The position numbers and the translations under genes are program-made. Below, piece after piece: positions 28,294 through 39,410 of a stretch of DNA of 64,000 bases. Positions within the stretch are counted from its first letter, which is position 1; every line of letters starts with the position of its first letter. This DNA is from Clostridia bacterium UC5.1-2E3 (GTDB taxonomy: Bacteria; Bacillota; Clostridia; Lachnospirales; Lachnospiraceae). Location: NCBI GenBank assembly GCA_001304875.1, contig BBZO01000003.1, forward strand, positions 1-64,000. The letters run 5' to 3'. Below the pieces are notes generated by a model. The model did not search any database. It was given only the letters and a program-made list of their open reading frames with translations, and was not told where the DNA came from.

Positions 28294-28712
28294 TCAGAAG
28301 ACCTCGTCAATAACAGCTGAGGCCCGAATTGCACGGTCAATGATGTAGCGGATCTCCTGCGGAATGTCCGCGTCCTCCGGCAGTATGTAGGGCTTGTCCT
28401 CCAGAAAGGCCCCGGACAGCAGATAGACATAGTATTCCCCGTCGTTTCGCTCCTCGGCCAGGGCGTCGCCCTTCACCTGCATGTCCTTCGTATCCTGCTC
28501 GCGCCCCAGGGACATGTCCATCAGCGTCTCCAGCATGACGGCGAAATGCTCGTCGTCCCAGGCGGACAGATACATGCATTTGCACAGGCCTTTGGTAAAA
28601 ACGGATAATTCGAGTAGCAGTCCATCAGCTCCTTGAACCGCGTCCGGTGCCCCGAATTTTCAAATAATTTTGCCGCATCCAGCGCCGCGAGACAATTTTC
28701 CTTCCACCCCAT
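28294..28712 (-). CDS. Conserved hypothetical protein (frameshifted)
   Basis: About 139 residues after restoring one T near 28590. It begins MGWKENCLAALDAAKLFENS, continues RFKELMDCYSNYPF, and ends in an acidic segment ADIPQEIRYIIDRAIRASAV. It is soluble with no signal peptide and several cysteines in the middle (CKCMYLSAW). AGGGGG precedes the ATG. I do not recognise a characterised family. It stands alone between the NSS transporter and the SseB-like gene. Confidence 0.65.
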
Positions 28713-28777
28713 ATACCATTCCCCCTTGATATTTGTTGATATAATTTTATTATGCCAGGAAAGAAAAGTCAATTCAG

Positions 28778-28806
28778 TTGAGAAAATCAGAAAGTTAGGG
28801 TATAAT
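28778..28806 (+). promoter_or_regulatory. Promoter of the SseB-like gene with structured leader
   Basis: TTGAGA at 28778-28783 and a perfect TATAAT at 28801-28806 are 17 bases apart. The leader starts AGGAACACTTAGCGGGC and can fold through GCGGG/CCCGC pairs before AAAGGAGAG. The stretch from the -10 box to TTAGCG closely resembles the start of each 55-bp repeat at 57198-57358. Confidence 0.8.
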
Positions 28807-28875
28807 AGGAACACTTAGCGGGCATTCGGCGATATTTCCCGCGGGTGTCCCGCGCAAATAAAGGAGAGTTACATT

Positions 28876-29679
28876 ATGAGCGAAGACAGAAAAGCATTTT
28901 TAGACAGACTCCGTACATCGGACGAGCTGTTTGTACTTTTATCCCTCTGCACCAGACAGGCCTATGTGGTGTGCGACGAGGAGACGTTTGACGACGAGAT
29001 ATTCATGTATTTTGACGGCGAGGAGGCCCGGGCGGCGGCGAAGAAGCTGGCCGACGAAAAGACCCCGGTCACGGCCGGCCGCATCGAGGGCAAGCAGCTC
29101 CTCATGTTCTACACCAGTCTTCACACCATGGGCATCAATGCCATAGTGGTGCGCGAGGGGGAAAATGAGACGCTGATCCAGCTGGAGGAGCTGGTGAAGC
29201 GCATCGAGCAGCCCGAGGGCAAGGTGTGGGTGGAAAACCCGTCCCTTCATCTGACTGCCCTCTACTTTATGCAGGAGTTCAGAAAGCAGCCGAACCAGCA
29301 GATTACCGGGCAGATGCGCCAGCTGCAGGAGGAGATTGCAGCCAACTTCGAGAAAGCGCGTTTTATCATGGCTGTCTCCACCGAGGAGAAGGGCCTGCCG
29401 CTGGTGAAGTTAAATAACGGCGATGTGTTCCAGCCGGTATTCACGGATGTGCTGGAGTTCCAGAAATTTAACCGCGAGAACAAATTCCGTCCGGTGGTCA
29501 TCGAGTCCCAGAAGCTCCCCCAGGTGCTGGCGAAGGAGGCCAAGGGCGTGGTGTTAAACCCCATCGGCATCAACATGCCCATGCTTCTCAACAAACGCGT
29601 CCAGGGCCAGTCCCAGGCGGATGTGCAGGCACAGCCCCAGCCCCAGCCGGAGGCCGCTCCGGAGAATCAGGAGATGTAA
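28876..29679 (+). CDS. SseB family protein
   Basis: Soluble protein of 267 residues. The C-terminal half matches the SseB (enhanced serine sensitivity) domain: NNGDVFQPVFTDVLEFQKFN and KGVVLNPIGINMPM. The N-terminal half (RTSDELFVLLSLCTRQAYVV, GRIEGKQLLMFYTSLHTMG) looks like a second, more diverged copy. The tail is rich in Gln and Pro (QAQPQPQPEAAPENQEM). Biochemical role of the family is unclear. A strong promoter and AAGGAG precede the ATG; the MATE gene starts 12 bases after its stop. Confidence 0.85.
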   Translation: MSEDRKAFLDRLRTSDELFVLLSLCTRQAYVVCDEETFDDEIFMYFDGEEARAAAKKLADEKTPVTAGRIEGKQLLMFYTSLHTMGINAIVVREGENETLIQLEELVKRIEQPEGKVWVENPSLHLTALYFMQEFRKQPNQQITGQMRQLQEEIAANFEKARFIMAVSTEEKGLPLVKLNNGDVFQPVFTDVLEFQKFNRENKFRPVVIESQKLPQVLAKEAKGVVLNPIGINMPMLLNKRVQGQSQADVQAQPQPQPEAAPENQEM

Positions 29680-29691
29680 TCGGACACAGTC

Positions 29692-31021
29692 ATGCAGATC
29701 GGATTATCGGAACATTTTACCTATAGGAAACTGATACGGTTCGTCCTGCCGTGCGTGGCGATGATGGTCGTCACCTCGCTCTACACCATTGTGGACGGCT
29801 TTTTCGTGTCCAACTTCGTGGGGAAAAATTCATTTGCGGCACTGAATCTGATTTGGCCGCTCCTCATGGTTATGGGCTCCGGAGGCTTTATGATCGGCTC
29901 CGGGGGAAGCGCCCTGATTGCCAGGAAGCTGGGCGAGGGCAACGACGACGCGGCAAACCAGATCTTTTCCATGCTGGTGCAGGTGACGGCGGCAGTTGGA
30001 GCCGCCATCTCGGCGGTGGTCTTTATTTTCATACGCCCTCTGGCTGTGCTTTTGGGAGCCAGCGACCTGATCATTGACGATTGTGTGCTGTACGGGCGTA
30101 TTCTGCTCTGCTCCAACGCCTTTTTTATGCTCCAGTGCGCCCATCAGAATTTTCTGGCGGCGGCGGAGAAGCCGAAGCTGGGATTTCTGGTGTCTCTGGC
30201 ATCGGGGATGACCAACGTGGTGCTGGATTTCCTGCTGGTCTACGTGTTTCCCTTTGGCCTCTGGGGCGCGGCGCTGGCCACGGCGCTCAGCCAGGTGGTG
30301 GGAGGGCTGATTCCCACCGTGTATTTCCTGCGCAGAAATTCCAGCCGTTTAAGGCTTGTGCGGGCCCGCATGGACTGGCATTCCCTGTGGATCGCATGTA
30401 CCAACGGCTCATCGGAGATGCTATCCAACCTCTCCAGCTCGGTGGTCAACATGCTGTATAATCTACAGCTCCTGAAACTGGCGGCGGAGACGGGTGTGGC
30501 GGCCTCGGGGCTGTTATGTACCTGGCGTTCGTGTTCGCGGCCTGTTCCTGGGATATTCCATGGGATGTATTCCGGTGGTGGGGTATCACTACGGGGCGGG
30601 GAACAGGGACGAGCTGAAAAGCCTTCTGAGAAAGAGTCTGGTGATCACGGCGGCGGCGGGCATTGCCATGCTTGTGCTGGCTGAGACGCTGGCTTATCCC
30701 ATCTCCCGGATATTTGTGGGATATGATTCTGAGCTGTGCGATATGACCGTGCAGGGGCTGAGGATCTACGCGGTCACGTTTCTTTTGAACGGATTTAATA
30801 TTTTTGGTTCGGCGTTTTTCACAGGCCTTAACAACGGGCCGGTCTCGGCGCTGATTTCGTTTTCCAGGACGCTGGTGATCCAGGTGGCGGCGATCATGAT
30901 TCTCCCCGTTTTCTGGGGACTGGACGGCATCTGGGCGGCCACCGCGGCGGCGGAGGCCGTGACGCTTCTGGTGACCGGAGGGATGCTTCTCTGGAAACGG
31001 AAGGAATATGGATATTTTTAG
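29692..31021 (+). CDS. MATE family efflux transporter (frameshifted)
   Basis: Cation-coupled multidrug or metabolite exporter with about 12 helices and about 443 residues. Two missing bases near 30515-30545 break the frame. Family features are IVDGFFVSNFVGKNSFAALN, ALIARKLGEGNDDAAN, and the second-half equivalent GCIPVVGYHYGAGNRDELKS. Both halves of the MatE repeat are complete once the frame is restored. It is 12 bases downstream of the SseB-like gene and converges on mntP. Substrate is not predictable. Confidence 0.9.
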
Positions 31022-31039
31022 AAAAATGGGAGATATCAC

Positions 31040-31596
31040 CTAGAAAAATAAATGCTCGATCAGAATCTTCACGCCCATCAGCACGAGACAGACACCGCCG
31101 ATGAGGACCGCCTGGGTTTTATATCTGAGGCCGAATACGTGGCCCACTTTCACGCCTGCGGCGGAGAAACAGAAGGTGGTGATTCCGATGAAAGCGGCGG
31201 CCGTGAGGATGTTCACGTTCAGGAATGCGAAGGTGACACCCACGGCCAGTGCGTCGATGCTGGTGGCCACGGCCAGTGGAACATGGATTTAAAGCCGACA
31301 GAGCTGTCCACGTCCTCCTCCTCATCCGAACGGGCGTCGCGGATCATGCCGATGCCGATGATGGAGAGGAGCACGAAGGCGAACCAGTGATCCAGGGCGG
31401 AGATAACCTCGCGGAACTGATAGCCCAGCATAAAGCCAATGGCAGGCATCAGGGCCTGGAATCCCCCGAAATAGCAGCCGACGATGGCGGCGTTTTTTAC
31501 GCTGAGCTTCTGCATGGACAGTCCTTTGCAGATGGAGACCGCGAAGGCGTCCATGGAAAGAGCGGCGGCGATGATGAAAAGTTCTATGAATGACAT
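31040..31596 (-). CDS. mntP: Manganese efflux pump MntP family (frameshifted)
   Basis: Small membrane exporter of about 185 residues and six helices, with one C missing near 31275. The two halves carry the signature [13 protein letters not shown] and [14 protein letters not shown], with the paired Asp residues needed for manganese transport, and [15 protein letters not shown] charged loop (RSDEEEDVD) separates them. CAGGAGG precedes the ATG at 31596. I saw no yybP-ykoY type manganese riboswitch in the 120 bases upstream. Confidence 0.85.
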
Positions 31597-31717
31597 GGCT
31601 GTATGTATCCTCCTGGATAAAATATTCTGTTTTTCTCTGAATTATGAGTGTATTTCCCAGTATACGGCTGCGGGGGCCGGACGTCAATGTCAATCTGTAA
31701 AAATACCGTAAAAAAAC

Positions 31718-31746
31718 TTGTCAACATGTGGAGTTTGTGGTACTAT
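31718..31746 (+). promoter_or_regulatory. Promoter of the aminotransferase gene
   Basis: TTGTCA at 31718-31723 and TACTAT at 31741-31746 are 17 bases apart, 50 bases before the ATG at 31796; GAGGAGGG lies between. Confidence 0.65.
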
Positions 31747-31795
31747 ACAAGCTACCTATGTATGTGAAAAATAAGACGAGGAGGGAGTCAGAGCT

Positions 31796-33083
31796 ATGAA
31801 GCCATATAGTGAAATGACACGCGAGGAACTGCAGGAGCTCAAGAAGGAGCTGTCCGCAGAGTACAAGATTTTTCAGGGAAAAGATTTAAAGCTTGATATG
31901 TCCAGAGGTAAGCCCAGCACCGAGCAGCTGGATCTCTCCATGGGAATGATGGACGTTTTGAGCAGCGAGGACGACCTCATTTGCGAGGACGGCACCGACT
32001 GCAGGAACTACGGCGTTCTGGACGGCATCAGAGAGGCCAAGGAGCTGATCGCCGACATGATCGAGGTATCCCCGGACAATATTATTATCTACGGAAACTC
32101 CAGTTTGAATGTGATGTACGACACCATTTCCCGCGCCATGACCCACGGCGTCATGGGAAGCACTCCCTGGTGCAAGCTCGACAAGGTGAAGTTCCTCTGC
32201 CCGGTTCCGGGTTATGACCGTCACTTTGCCATCACCGAGTATTTCGGCATCGAGATGATCAATGTTCCCATGAACGAGGGCGGCCCGGACATGGATATGG
32301 TCGAGGAGCTGGTGAGAAACGACGAGGCCATCAAGGGAATCTGGTGCGTACCGAAGTACTCTAACCCCTCCGGCGTTTCCTACTCCGATCAGACCGTCCG
32401 CCGCATGGCCCGTCTGAAACCGGCGGCAGCGATTTCAGAATCTACTGGGACAACGCCTACGGCATTCATCATTTATACGACGACGATCAGGACAACGTGC
32501 TTGAGATCCTGGCGGAGTGCAAGAGAGCCGGCAATCCGGATCTCGTTTACAAGTTCTCCTCCACCTCCAAAATCAGCTTCCCGGGCTCCGGTATCGCGGC
32601 CATCGCGACCTCCCCGAACAATCTGGAGGACATCAAGAACCAGTTAAAGATCCAGACCATCGGACACGACAAGGTGAACCAGCTTCGCCACGTCCGCTTC
32701 TTCAAGGATATTCACGGCATGGTGGAGCACATGAGACTTCATGCCGACATCCTGCGCCCGAAGTTCGAGGCGGTGACCGGCATTCTCGAGAGAGAGCTGG
32801 GCGGCTTAGGCATCGGCACATGGACCAACCCGAAGGGCGGCTACTTCGTATCCTTCGACTCTCTGGAGGGCTGCGCGAAGCAGATCGTTGCCAAGTGCAA
32901 GAAGGCAGGAGTGGTGATGACCGGCGCCGGCGCCACCTACCTTACGGAAAGGATCCCAAGGACAGCAACATCCGTATTGCGCCGTCCTATCCGCCGCTTC
33001 AGGATCTGGTGACTGCCACCGAGTTATTCACTCTCTGTGTAAAGCTGGTGAGCGTGGACAAGCTCTTAGCGGAGATGGAGTAA
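31796..33083 (+). CDS. Class I aminotransferase, aspartate-type (frameshifted)
   Basis: PLP-dependent aminotransferase, about 430 residues after restoring bases near 32415 and 32945. Recognisable are LDMSRGKPSTEQLDLSMGMM, the PLP-contact regions YGNSSLNVMYDTISRA and PKYSNPSGVSYS, DFRIYWDNAYGIHHLYDD, the PLP lysine in SSTSKISFPGSG, and NIRIAPSYPPLQDL with the substrate-binding Arg. This matches a bacterial subgroup of aspartate aminotransferases distinct from the classical AspC. It is monocistronic, with its own promoter and a strong terminator. Confidence 0.88.
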
Positions 33084-33095
33084 TTAAACATGCAC

Positions 33096-33126
33096 AAAAG
33101 GGGAGCGCCGCTCCCCTTTTTCTTTT
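33096..33126 (+). terminator. Rho-independent terminator after aminotransferase
   Basis: AAAAGGGGAGCG pairs with CGCTCCCCTTTT around a minimal centre, followed by TCTTTT. It starts 13 bases after the stop and separates this gene from the GtrA gene. The A-run before and T-run after could let it work in both directions. Confidence 0.9.
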
Positions 33127-33179
33127 ACTTTTTTAATTTCCTATACTACAATATATCCGAAAAGGCGGGTATACTTACT

Positions 33180-33600
33180 ATGTTGAAAAAACTGTACGGC
33201 AAAATGGTCAACCCGGAGACGGTTTCCTACTTAATCTTCGGCGTGCTCACCACGGCGGTGGACTGGATTGTCTATCCCATATCCAGATGGTTCGGGGCGT
33301 CCGTGGCGGCGGCCACGTTCCTCGGCTGGGCGGCGGCTGTGATCTTTGCCTTTGTGACGAATAAAATATTTGTGTTCAAGAGCCATGTCTGGGCCCGCGG
33401 GGCTTTTGAGGGAGTTTGTCTCCTTCGTGGCCTGCCGGGCGTTTTCCGGGTTTGTCACCATCGTGGCCATGGTGGTGATGGCGGATTTTCTGGGATGGAA
33501 CGAGTATCTGGCCAAGGTCATCGTCTCGGCCATGTCGCTGATCCTCAACTACGTGTTCAGCAAGCTGATCATTTTCAGAAAAACGTCCGCCGGGGAGTAG
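33180..33600 (+). CDS. GtrA-like membrane protein (frameshifted)
   Basis: About 140 residues and four helices. YLIFGVLTTAVDWIVYPISR and AVIFAFVTNKIFVFKSH are the GtrA hallmarks, and the tail ends SLILNYVFSKLIIFRKT. One base is out of register near 33405. GtrA proteins are thought to move lipid-linked sugars across the membrane for cell-surface glycosylation. It is 9 bases ahead of a YfhO-type membrane glycosyltransferase-like protein, a combination that supports a surface-glycan role. Confidence 0.88.
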
Positions 33601-33609
33601 AAAGACGCC

Positions 33610-36308
33610 ATGGAACATCGTGACCTTGAGCAAATGTCAAAGGAACTTGAGTGTATGATAGAGAAAATAAATTCCGGGGCGGGGGCGCCGGGGGAGAAGA
33701 ACGCGCCGGAGGCCGGGCTGGACGAGGCGCTGGCCGCCGTGGGGCATCGCCCCGGCTTCGAGGAGGAAGCGGACGAAGATCTCTCTTCCTCCGGTGTCGG
33801 CGAGGATGCGCTGAACCGCTCCCCGTCCGCGGGCTGGCGCGACGGTCTGAGCCTGATCCGGCCGTCGGACGCATACCTGTTAGCGTTCTTCATTCCGGTC
33901 ATCATCATGGTGATCGTGTTTATCCAGCGGGGGATTTTCCTTCGGGGAGAACAGCTTTCTGCGGACGGACATGTATCACCAGTACGCGCCGTTTTTCCAG
34001 GAGTTCAGGGAGAAACTTACGTCGGGGGAGAGCCTGCTCTACAGCTGGAATGTGGGGATGGGCGTGAATTTTTCGGCGCTCTACGCTACTATCTGGCGAG
34101 CCCCTTAAACTGGCTGATTGTCCTGTGTCCGCGGGATTATGTCATAGAATTTATGTCCTACATGGTGGTGGTGAAGATCGGCCTCTGCGGCCTTTCCATG
34201 GCCTGGTATCTGCGCAGCCACAACCGCCGCACGGACATCGGAGCCGGCGTGTTCGGCACCTTTTATGCGCTGTCGGGCTACCTGGCGGCCTACAGCTGGA
34301 ACATCATGTGGCTGGACTGCATCATCCTGCTGCCCGTCATCGTGCGCGGTGCGGAGCAGCTGGTAAATGAAAAAAGCCCCACTTATACTGCCTGGCGCTG
34401 GGGCTGTCGATTCTGTCCAACTACTATATCTCGATTATGATATGTATGTTCCTGGTGCTCTGGTTCTTCGCGCTTCAGGTACTGAAGGGCTGGAAATCCT
34501 TCCGGGAATTGATTGTCACCGGCGCGCAGTTTTTGGTCTATTCGCTGGCGGCGGGAGGGCTGGCGGCGGTGGTGCTTCTGCCGGCGGCGCTGGCGCTGCA
34601 GACCACGGCCTCGGGGGATTTTAATTTCCCGAAGACCATCGATTCCTATTTTTCCATCATCGACATGATGGCGCGGCATATCGGAAACGTGGGGACGGAG
34701 ATCGGGCTCAACCACTGGCCCAACATTTACTGCGGCGTGGCGGTCTACATGTTCCTGGTGCTGTTCGCGGTGTGCCGGAAGATAACCGTGAGGGAGAAGG
34801 CGGTCTATCTTCTGACCCTTTTGTTTTTCTATTTAAGCTTCTCCACCAATGTGCTGAACTTTATCTGGCACGGCTTCCATTACCCCAACAGCCTGCCGTG
34901 CAGACAGTCGTTCATCTACATTTTCCTGGTGCTGGCCATGTGCTACAGGGCCTACATGCATCTTGGGGACATTTCCCTGCGGCAGGTTGCCATGGCCTTC
35001 TGGATTTCTGTGGGCTTTGTGCTGATCGCGGAGAAGACGGTGCTGGAAGAGCATTTCCATTTTTCCGTGTTCTACGTGGCGATCCTGTTTCTGGCGGTCT
35101 ACGCGGGGATCATATATTACTATAAAAACCGGGGAGCAGCCGGCTGGCGGCGGCCCTCATGATGCTGGCGGCCATCGCCGTCGAGGCGGCGGCCAACACG
35201 GCGGTGACCAGCGTGACCACCACCAACCGCACCAGCTACACGCTGGACAATGCGGACGTGCTGGAGCTGACGGCCATGCTGGAGCCGGCCTCGGACTTCT
35301 ACCGGGTGGAGAAGATCGACCGGAAGACCAAAAATGACGGCGCCTGGCTCTCCTTCCCGTCGGTCTCCCTGTTCTCGTCCACGGCAAACGCGGATCTGAC
35401 GGAGTTTTTCAAAACCTTTGGCTGCGAGGCGTCCACCAACGCCTACAGCATCACGGGGAGCACGCCCTTCGTGGACTCGCTGCTTTCGGTGCGCTACGCG
35501 CTGTATCCGGATGAGCAGTGGAACCGGACGGAGCTCTCCTTTGTGGGACAGTCGGGCTATGTGTGGCTCTATGAAAATCCCTGTGTTCTGCCGCTGGGCT
35601 TCATGATTCCGCAGGCCATGGACCTGGACTGGAATCTGGAGACAGAGAATCCGGCGGACGTGCAGAACCAGCTGTCGGACCTTTTAAATGTGCTACATGC
35701 TCATCGACACGCCCGGCGAATATAACGGAAATACATTTACCTTCACGCCGGAGGAGAGCGGGGAGTATTACGTCTACGTGACCAACCGGTCGGTGGAGAC
35801 CGTGACGGCCACCTGGGGCGACCAGACGAAGACGTTTTCCCATGTGAACCGGGGGTATTTCATCGAGCTTGGCCCGCTGATTTCCGGCCAGACCGTGACC
35901 CTCAAGGGGAGCGGGAACGACGAGCTGACCGCCAGGGCCTACCGCTTCTCCTATGAGGGGCTTGAGGCCGTCTATGAGACGCTTTCTGCGGAACCGCTTA
36001 CGCTTAATAGCTGGACTTCGTCAAGCCTTGACGGAACTGTGACGGCGTCGCAGCAGGGGCTTCTCATGACCACGATTCCCTACGACACCGGCTGGACTGT
36101 CCGGGTGGACGGGACGGAGGTGACGCCGAGAAAGATTCTGGGCGCGTTCTTGGGAGTGGAGCTGAAGGCAGGTGAGCACGTGCTGGAGCTTGACTACATG
36201 CCGGACGGGCTGAAAAACGGAGCTTATATCAGCGGCATCAGCGCCGCATTCATCATACTTTCCCTCGTCATCACGAGGGCCATAAGAAGGAGGAAAAGAG
36301 GACAATGA
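33610..36308 (+). CDS. YfhO family membrane protein (multiple frameshifts)
   Basis: Large polytopic membrane protein of about 900 residues. An acidic cytoplasmic N-terminus of about 85 residues leads to helix 1 (AYLLAFFIPVIIMVIVFIQRG) and the family segment FLRTDMYHQYAPFFQEFREK, then GMGVNFSALYAYYLASPLNW. About 12 helices follow, then a C-terminal extracytoplasmic domain ending with a last helix and RRRKRGQ. Frame breaks lie near 33940, 34088, 34395, 35155 and 35695. B. subtilis YfhO is needed for lipoteichoic acid glycosylation. Its TGA overlaps the argH ATG. Confidence 0.88.
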
Positions 36309-37680
36309 AGCTGTGGGGAGGACGTTTCACAAAGGAAACCAACCAGTTGGTGCACAATTTTAACGCATCCATTTCATTTGACCAGAAATTCTATCACCAG
36401 GACATCGAGGGCAGCATGGCCCACGTGAAGATGCTGGCGAAGCAGGGGATCATCTCTGCGGAGGACCGGGACGCGATTCTTGAGGGACTTGCGGGGATCA
36501 TGGCGGACATTGAGAGCGGCGCGTTAAAGATCACGGGCGAGTACGAGGATATCCACTCGTTTGTGGAGAGCAATCTGATCGAGCGCGTGGGCGAGGCGGG
36601 CAAACGCCTGCACACCGGCAGAAGCCGCAACGACCAGGTGGCCCTGGACATGAAGCTCTACACCAGGGATGAGATCGGGGAGCTTCAGGGGCTTTTGAAG
36701 GAGCTTCTGGAGGCGCTCTTAAAGATCATGGAGGAGAACACGGACACTTACATGCCGGGCTTTACCCATCTGCAGAAGGCCCAGCCCATCACGCTGGCCC
36801 ACCACATGGCGCTTATTTTGAGATGTTCCTGCGCGACAGGGGCCGGCTTTCTGATATCCGCGAGCGGATGAATTACTGTCCGCTGGGCTCCGGCGCGCTG
36901 GCCGGCACCACCTATCCGCTGGACAGGGAGTACACGGCAGAGCTTCTGGACTTTTACGGGCCGACGCTCAACAGCATGGATTCCGTCTCTGACCGGGACT
37001 ACTTAATCGAGCTTTTAAGCGCCCTGTCCACCATTGCCATGCATTTAAGCCGTTTCTGCGAGGAAATCATCATCTGGAACACCAACGAATACCGGTTTGT
37101 GGAGATCGACGATTCCTACAGCACCGGCAGCAGCATCATGCCGCAGAAGAAAAATCCGGATATCGCCGAGCTGATCCGCGGAAAGACCGGACGGGTGTAC
37201 GGCGCGCTCATATCCCTGCTCACCACCATGAAGGGAATCCCGCTGGCCTACAACAAGGACATGCAGGAGGACAAGGAGCTGACCTTCGACGCCATCGACA
37301 CGGTGAAGGGGTGCCTGGCTCTGTTTACGGGCATGATTTCCACCATGAGCTTCAGAAAGGACGTGATGGAGGCCAGCGCGAAGAACGGCTTCACCAACGC
37401 CACGGACGCCGCCGATTATCTGGTGAACAACGGCGTGCCCTTCCGCGATGCCCACGGCATCATCGGACAGCTGGTGCTCTACTGCATCGATCAGAATAAA
37501 TCTCTCGATCAGCTGACCCTTGAAGAGTTCCAGGCGGTGAGCCCGGTGTTTAAGGAGGACGTCTACGACGCCATCAGCATGGAGACCTGTGTGAAGAAGC
37601 GCATGACCATCGGCGCTCCGGGACAGGAGGCCATGAAGAAGGTGATCGCGGTTTATAAAGAGCGGCTGAAAAGCGAATAA
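36305..37680 (+). CDS. argH: Argininosuccinate lyase (frameshifted)
   Basis: Last step of arginine biosynthesis: argininosuccinate to arginine plus fumarate. About 459 residues with one base missing near 36820. It begins [20 protein letters not shown], has [17 protein letters not shown], and the fumarase/lyase signature [11 protein letters not shown] carrying the catalytic serine. [20 protein letters not shown] is the second conserved region. The ATG overlaps the YfhO stop (ATGA). No other arginine genes are in the window. Confidence 0.94.
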
Positions 37681-37720
37681 TTGTGCAGAATGCCGGGCGA
37701 ACGGAGGAGGAGTGCGAAAA

Positions 37721-38244
37721 ATGAAGGAACTTAAGGAGTATGTGATCAGTATCCCGGATTTCCCGGAGCCGGGGATTATCTTCCGGGACGTGACCTCGAT
37801 TCTGCAGGATGCGGACGGCCTTAAACTGGCCATCGACAGCATTCTGGGGATGCTGGAGGGCGTGGATTTTGACGTGGTGGTCGGGCCGGAATCCCGGGGC
37901 TTTATCTTCGGCGTGCCGGCGGCCTACGCCATGCATAAGAGCTTTGTGCCGGTGAGAAAGCAGGGAAAGCTGCCGCGTCAGACCGTATCCATGGAGTATG
38001 ACTTGGAGTACGGCAGCGCGGTCATCGAGATGCATGAGGACGCCATCCGTCCGGGGCAGAGAGTCGTCATCATCGACGACCTTATCGCCACCGGCGGCAC
38101 CACGGAGGCCATCATAAAGCTGGTGGAAAAGCTGGGCGGCGAAGTGGTGAAGATCTGCTTCGTGATGGAGCTTTCTGGCTTAAGGGCCGGGAGAAGCTAA
38201 AAGGGTACGACGTGGAGTCGGCGATTGTGTATGAGGGGAAATAA
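37721..38244 (+). CDS. apt: Adenine phosphoribosyltransferase (frameshifted at 3' end)
   Basis: Salvages adenine to AMP using PRPP. 174 residues after restoring one A in the run near 38190, which gives the normal end GREKLKGYDVESAIVYEGK. The PRPP-binding loop is VVIIDDLIATGGTT, and VGPESRGFIFGVPAAYA and FVPVRKQGKLPRQT are conserved. An in-frame GTG at 37712 lies too close to GGAGGAGG at 37703-37710; ATG 37721 has proper spacing. In related genomes apt is directly followed by rel; here a nuclease gene lies between. Confidence 0.93.
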
Positions 38245-38291
38245 CTATTGACGCGATTTTGGAGACAGTGAGGTATCTGTAGATTTGTTGT

Positions 38292-39410
38292 TCAGAATGG
38301 GAGGAACGACAGGTGAAAAACCATCGCAGTTCCAGCAATGGGGCGCATGGTTTTCCATTTATTTCTCCTTTTTGTGTGCCATTGTTCCAGCACTCGTGCG
38401 ATCTGTGCCAGCAGAAGCTCCTTGTCAGGCATATACAGCACATATTTGGAAACAAAAATCTGATTTGACAGCCCTCCGAGTGCGTATTGCACATCCAGAT
38501 TATTTTTATCCGTACAGAGAATGATGCCGATGGGAGGATTGTCGTCCGGGTCATTGACTTCTTCTTTGTAATAGTTCAGATACATATTCAGCTGACCGGC
38601 AGCTTCTGGCATAAATTCTTTTGTTTTCAGTTCAATCAGAACATACGCTTTCAGAATTTTATTATAAAATACCATATCTACAAAGCGCATGATGTTTCCA
38701 ACCGGTACACGCTGTTGTGTGCCGACAAACATAAAGCCGCGGCCAAGCTCCAGCAGAAAATTTTCGATATTTCGAATCAGAGCGGATTCCAATTCATTTT
38801 CCATGACAGGTTTGTTTTCCGGCAATCCAAGAAATTCAAATACATAGGGATCGCGGATTATATCATTGGGCTTTGTGTATTCGATGCCTTTCTGAGCCAG
38901 AGACAATACTTGAGCTTTATTGACATCGCCGCGGGAGAGTAGCAGACGCTCAAAAAGCATGCTTTCCTTCTGCCGTCGAAGCTCGCGGACTGACCAGCTG
39001 GATTTTATACATTCCTGCTCATAAAAGCTGCGTTTATCTGGATCAGAAACAGATATGAGCTCACAGTAATGTGACCATGACAATTTTCCAGACACTGTCT
39101 GGAAAATTGGGTGCGTCAGATAGAACAGCCTCATGTTATAAACATTAGACTGAGAGAAGCCCTTGCCGAGTTCTTTTGTCAATGCTTTCGAAAGTTGACG
39201 AAGAGTAGCGTCTCCATATGCTGCACGTACTTGTTCGTTCTGCTCATATCGGACAATGATCTCTCCGATATGCCAGTAAGTGGACAATAATTCCTGATTG
39301 ACTTGTATTGCCACATTCTGGCGGGATTTATTTAATAGTTCACGGATTTCGGAAACAACGGAGCCGAGATATTGGCCATCCGTTGGAATCATTTTGTTCT
39401 GCTTTGCCAT
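38292..39410 (-). CDS. PDDEXK nuclease domain protein, DUF1016/YhcG family
   Basis: 372 residues, intact. The N-terminal half (VVSEIRELLNKSRQNVAIQV, LLSTYWHIGEIIVRYEQ, FSQSNVYNMRLFYLTHPIFQ) matches DUF1016_N, and the C-terminal half is a PDDEXK-type nuclease with RFVDMVFYNKILKAYVLIEL followed by KT (D...E-x-K catalytic set). These proteins occur in accessory regions and have been linked to DNA restriction or recombination, without a settled role. It is AT-richer than its neighbours, on the opposite strand, and separates apt from rel. The last 30 residues (THTKRR-like basic tail to FLPF) are poorly conserved. Probably acquired horizontally. Confidence 0.9.
   Translation of the reverse strand: MAKQNKMIPTDGQYLGSVVSEIRELLNKSRQNVAIQVNQELLSTYWHIGEIIVRYEQNEQVRAAYGDATLRQLSKALTKELGKGFSQSNVYNMRLFYLTHPIFQTVSGKLSWSHYCELISVSDPDKRSFYEQECIKSSWSVRELRRQKESMLFERLLLSRGDVNKAQVLSLAQKGIEYTKPNDIIRDPYVFEFLGLPENKPVMENELESALIRNIENFLLELGRGFMFVGTQQRVPVGNIMRFVDMVFYNKILKAYVLIELKTKEFMPEAAGQLNMYLNYYKEEVNDPDDNPPIGIILCTDKNNLDVQYALGGLSNQIFVSKYVLYMPDKELLLAQIARVLEQWHTKRRNKWKTMRPIAGTAMVFHLSFLPF

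Noticed and set aside
31597-31717. Manganese (yybP-ykoY) riboswitch upstream of mntP
   Set aside because: The expected paired conserved loops are not visible in the 120 bases upstream.
36305-37680. Treating frame-broken housekeeping genes as true pseudogenes
   Set aside because: Each break is one base in a short homopolymer, protein similarity is complete on both sides, and essential genes are affected at the same rate.
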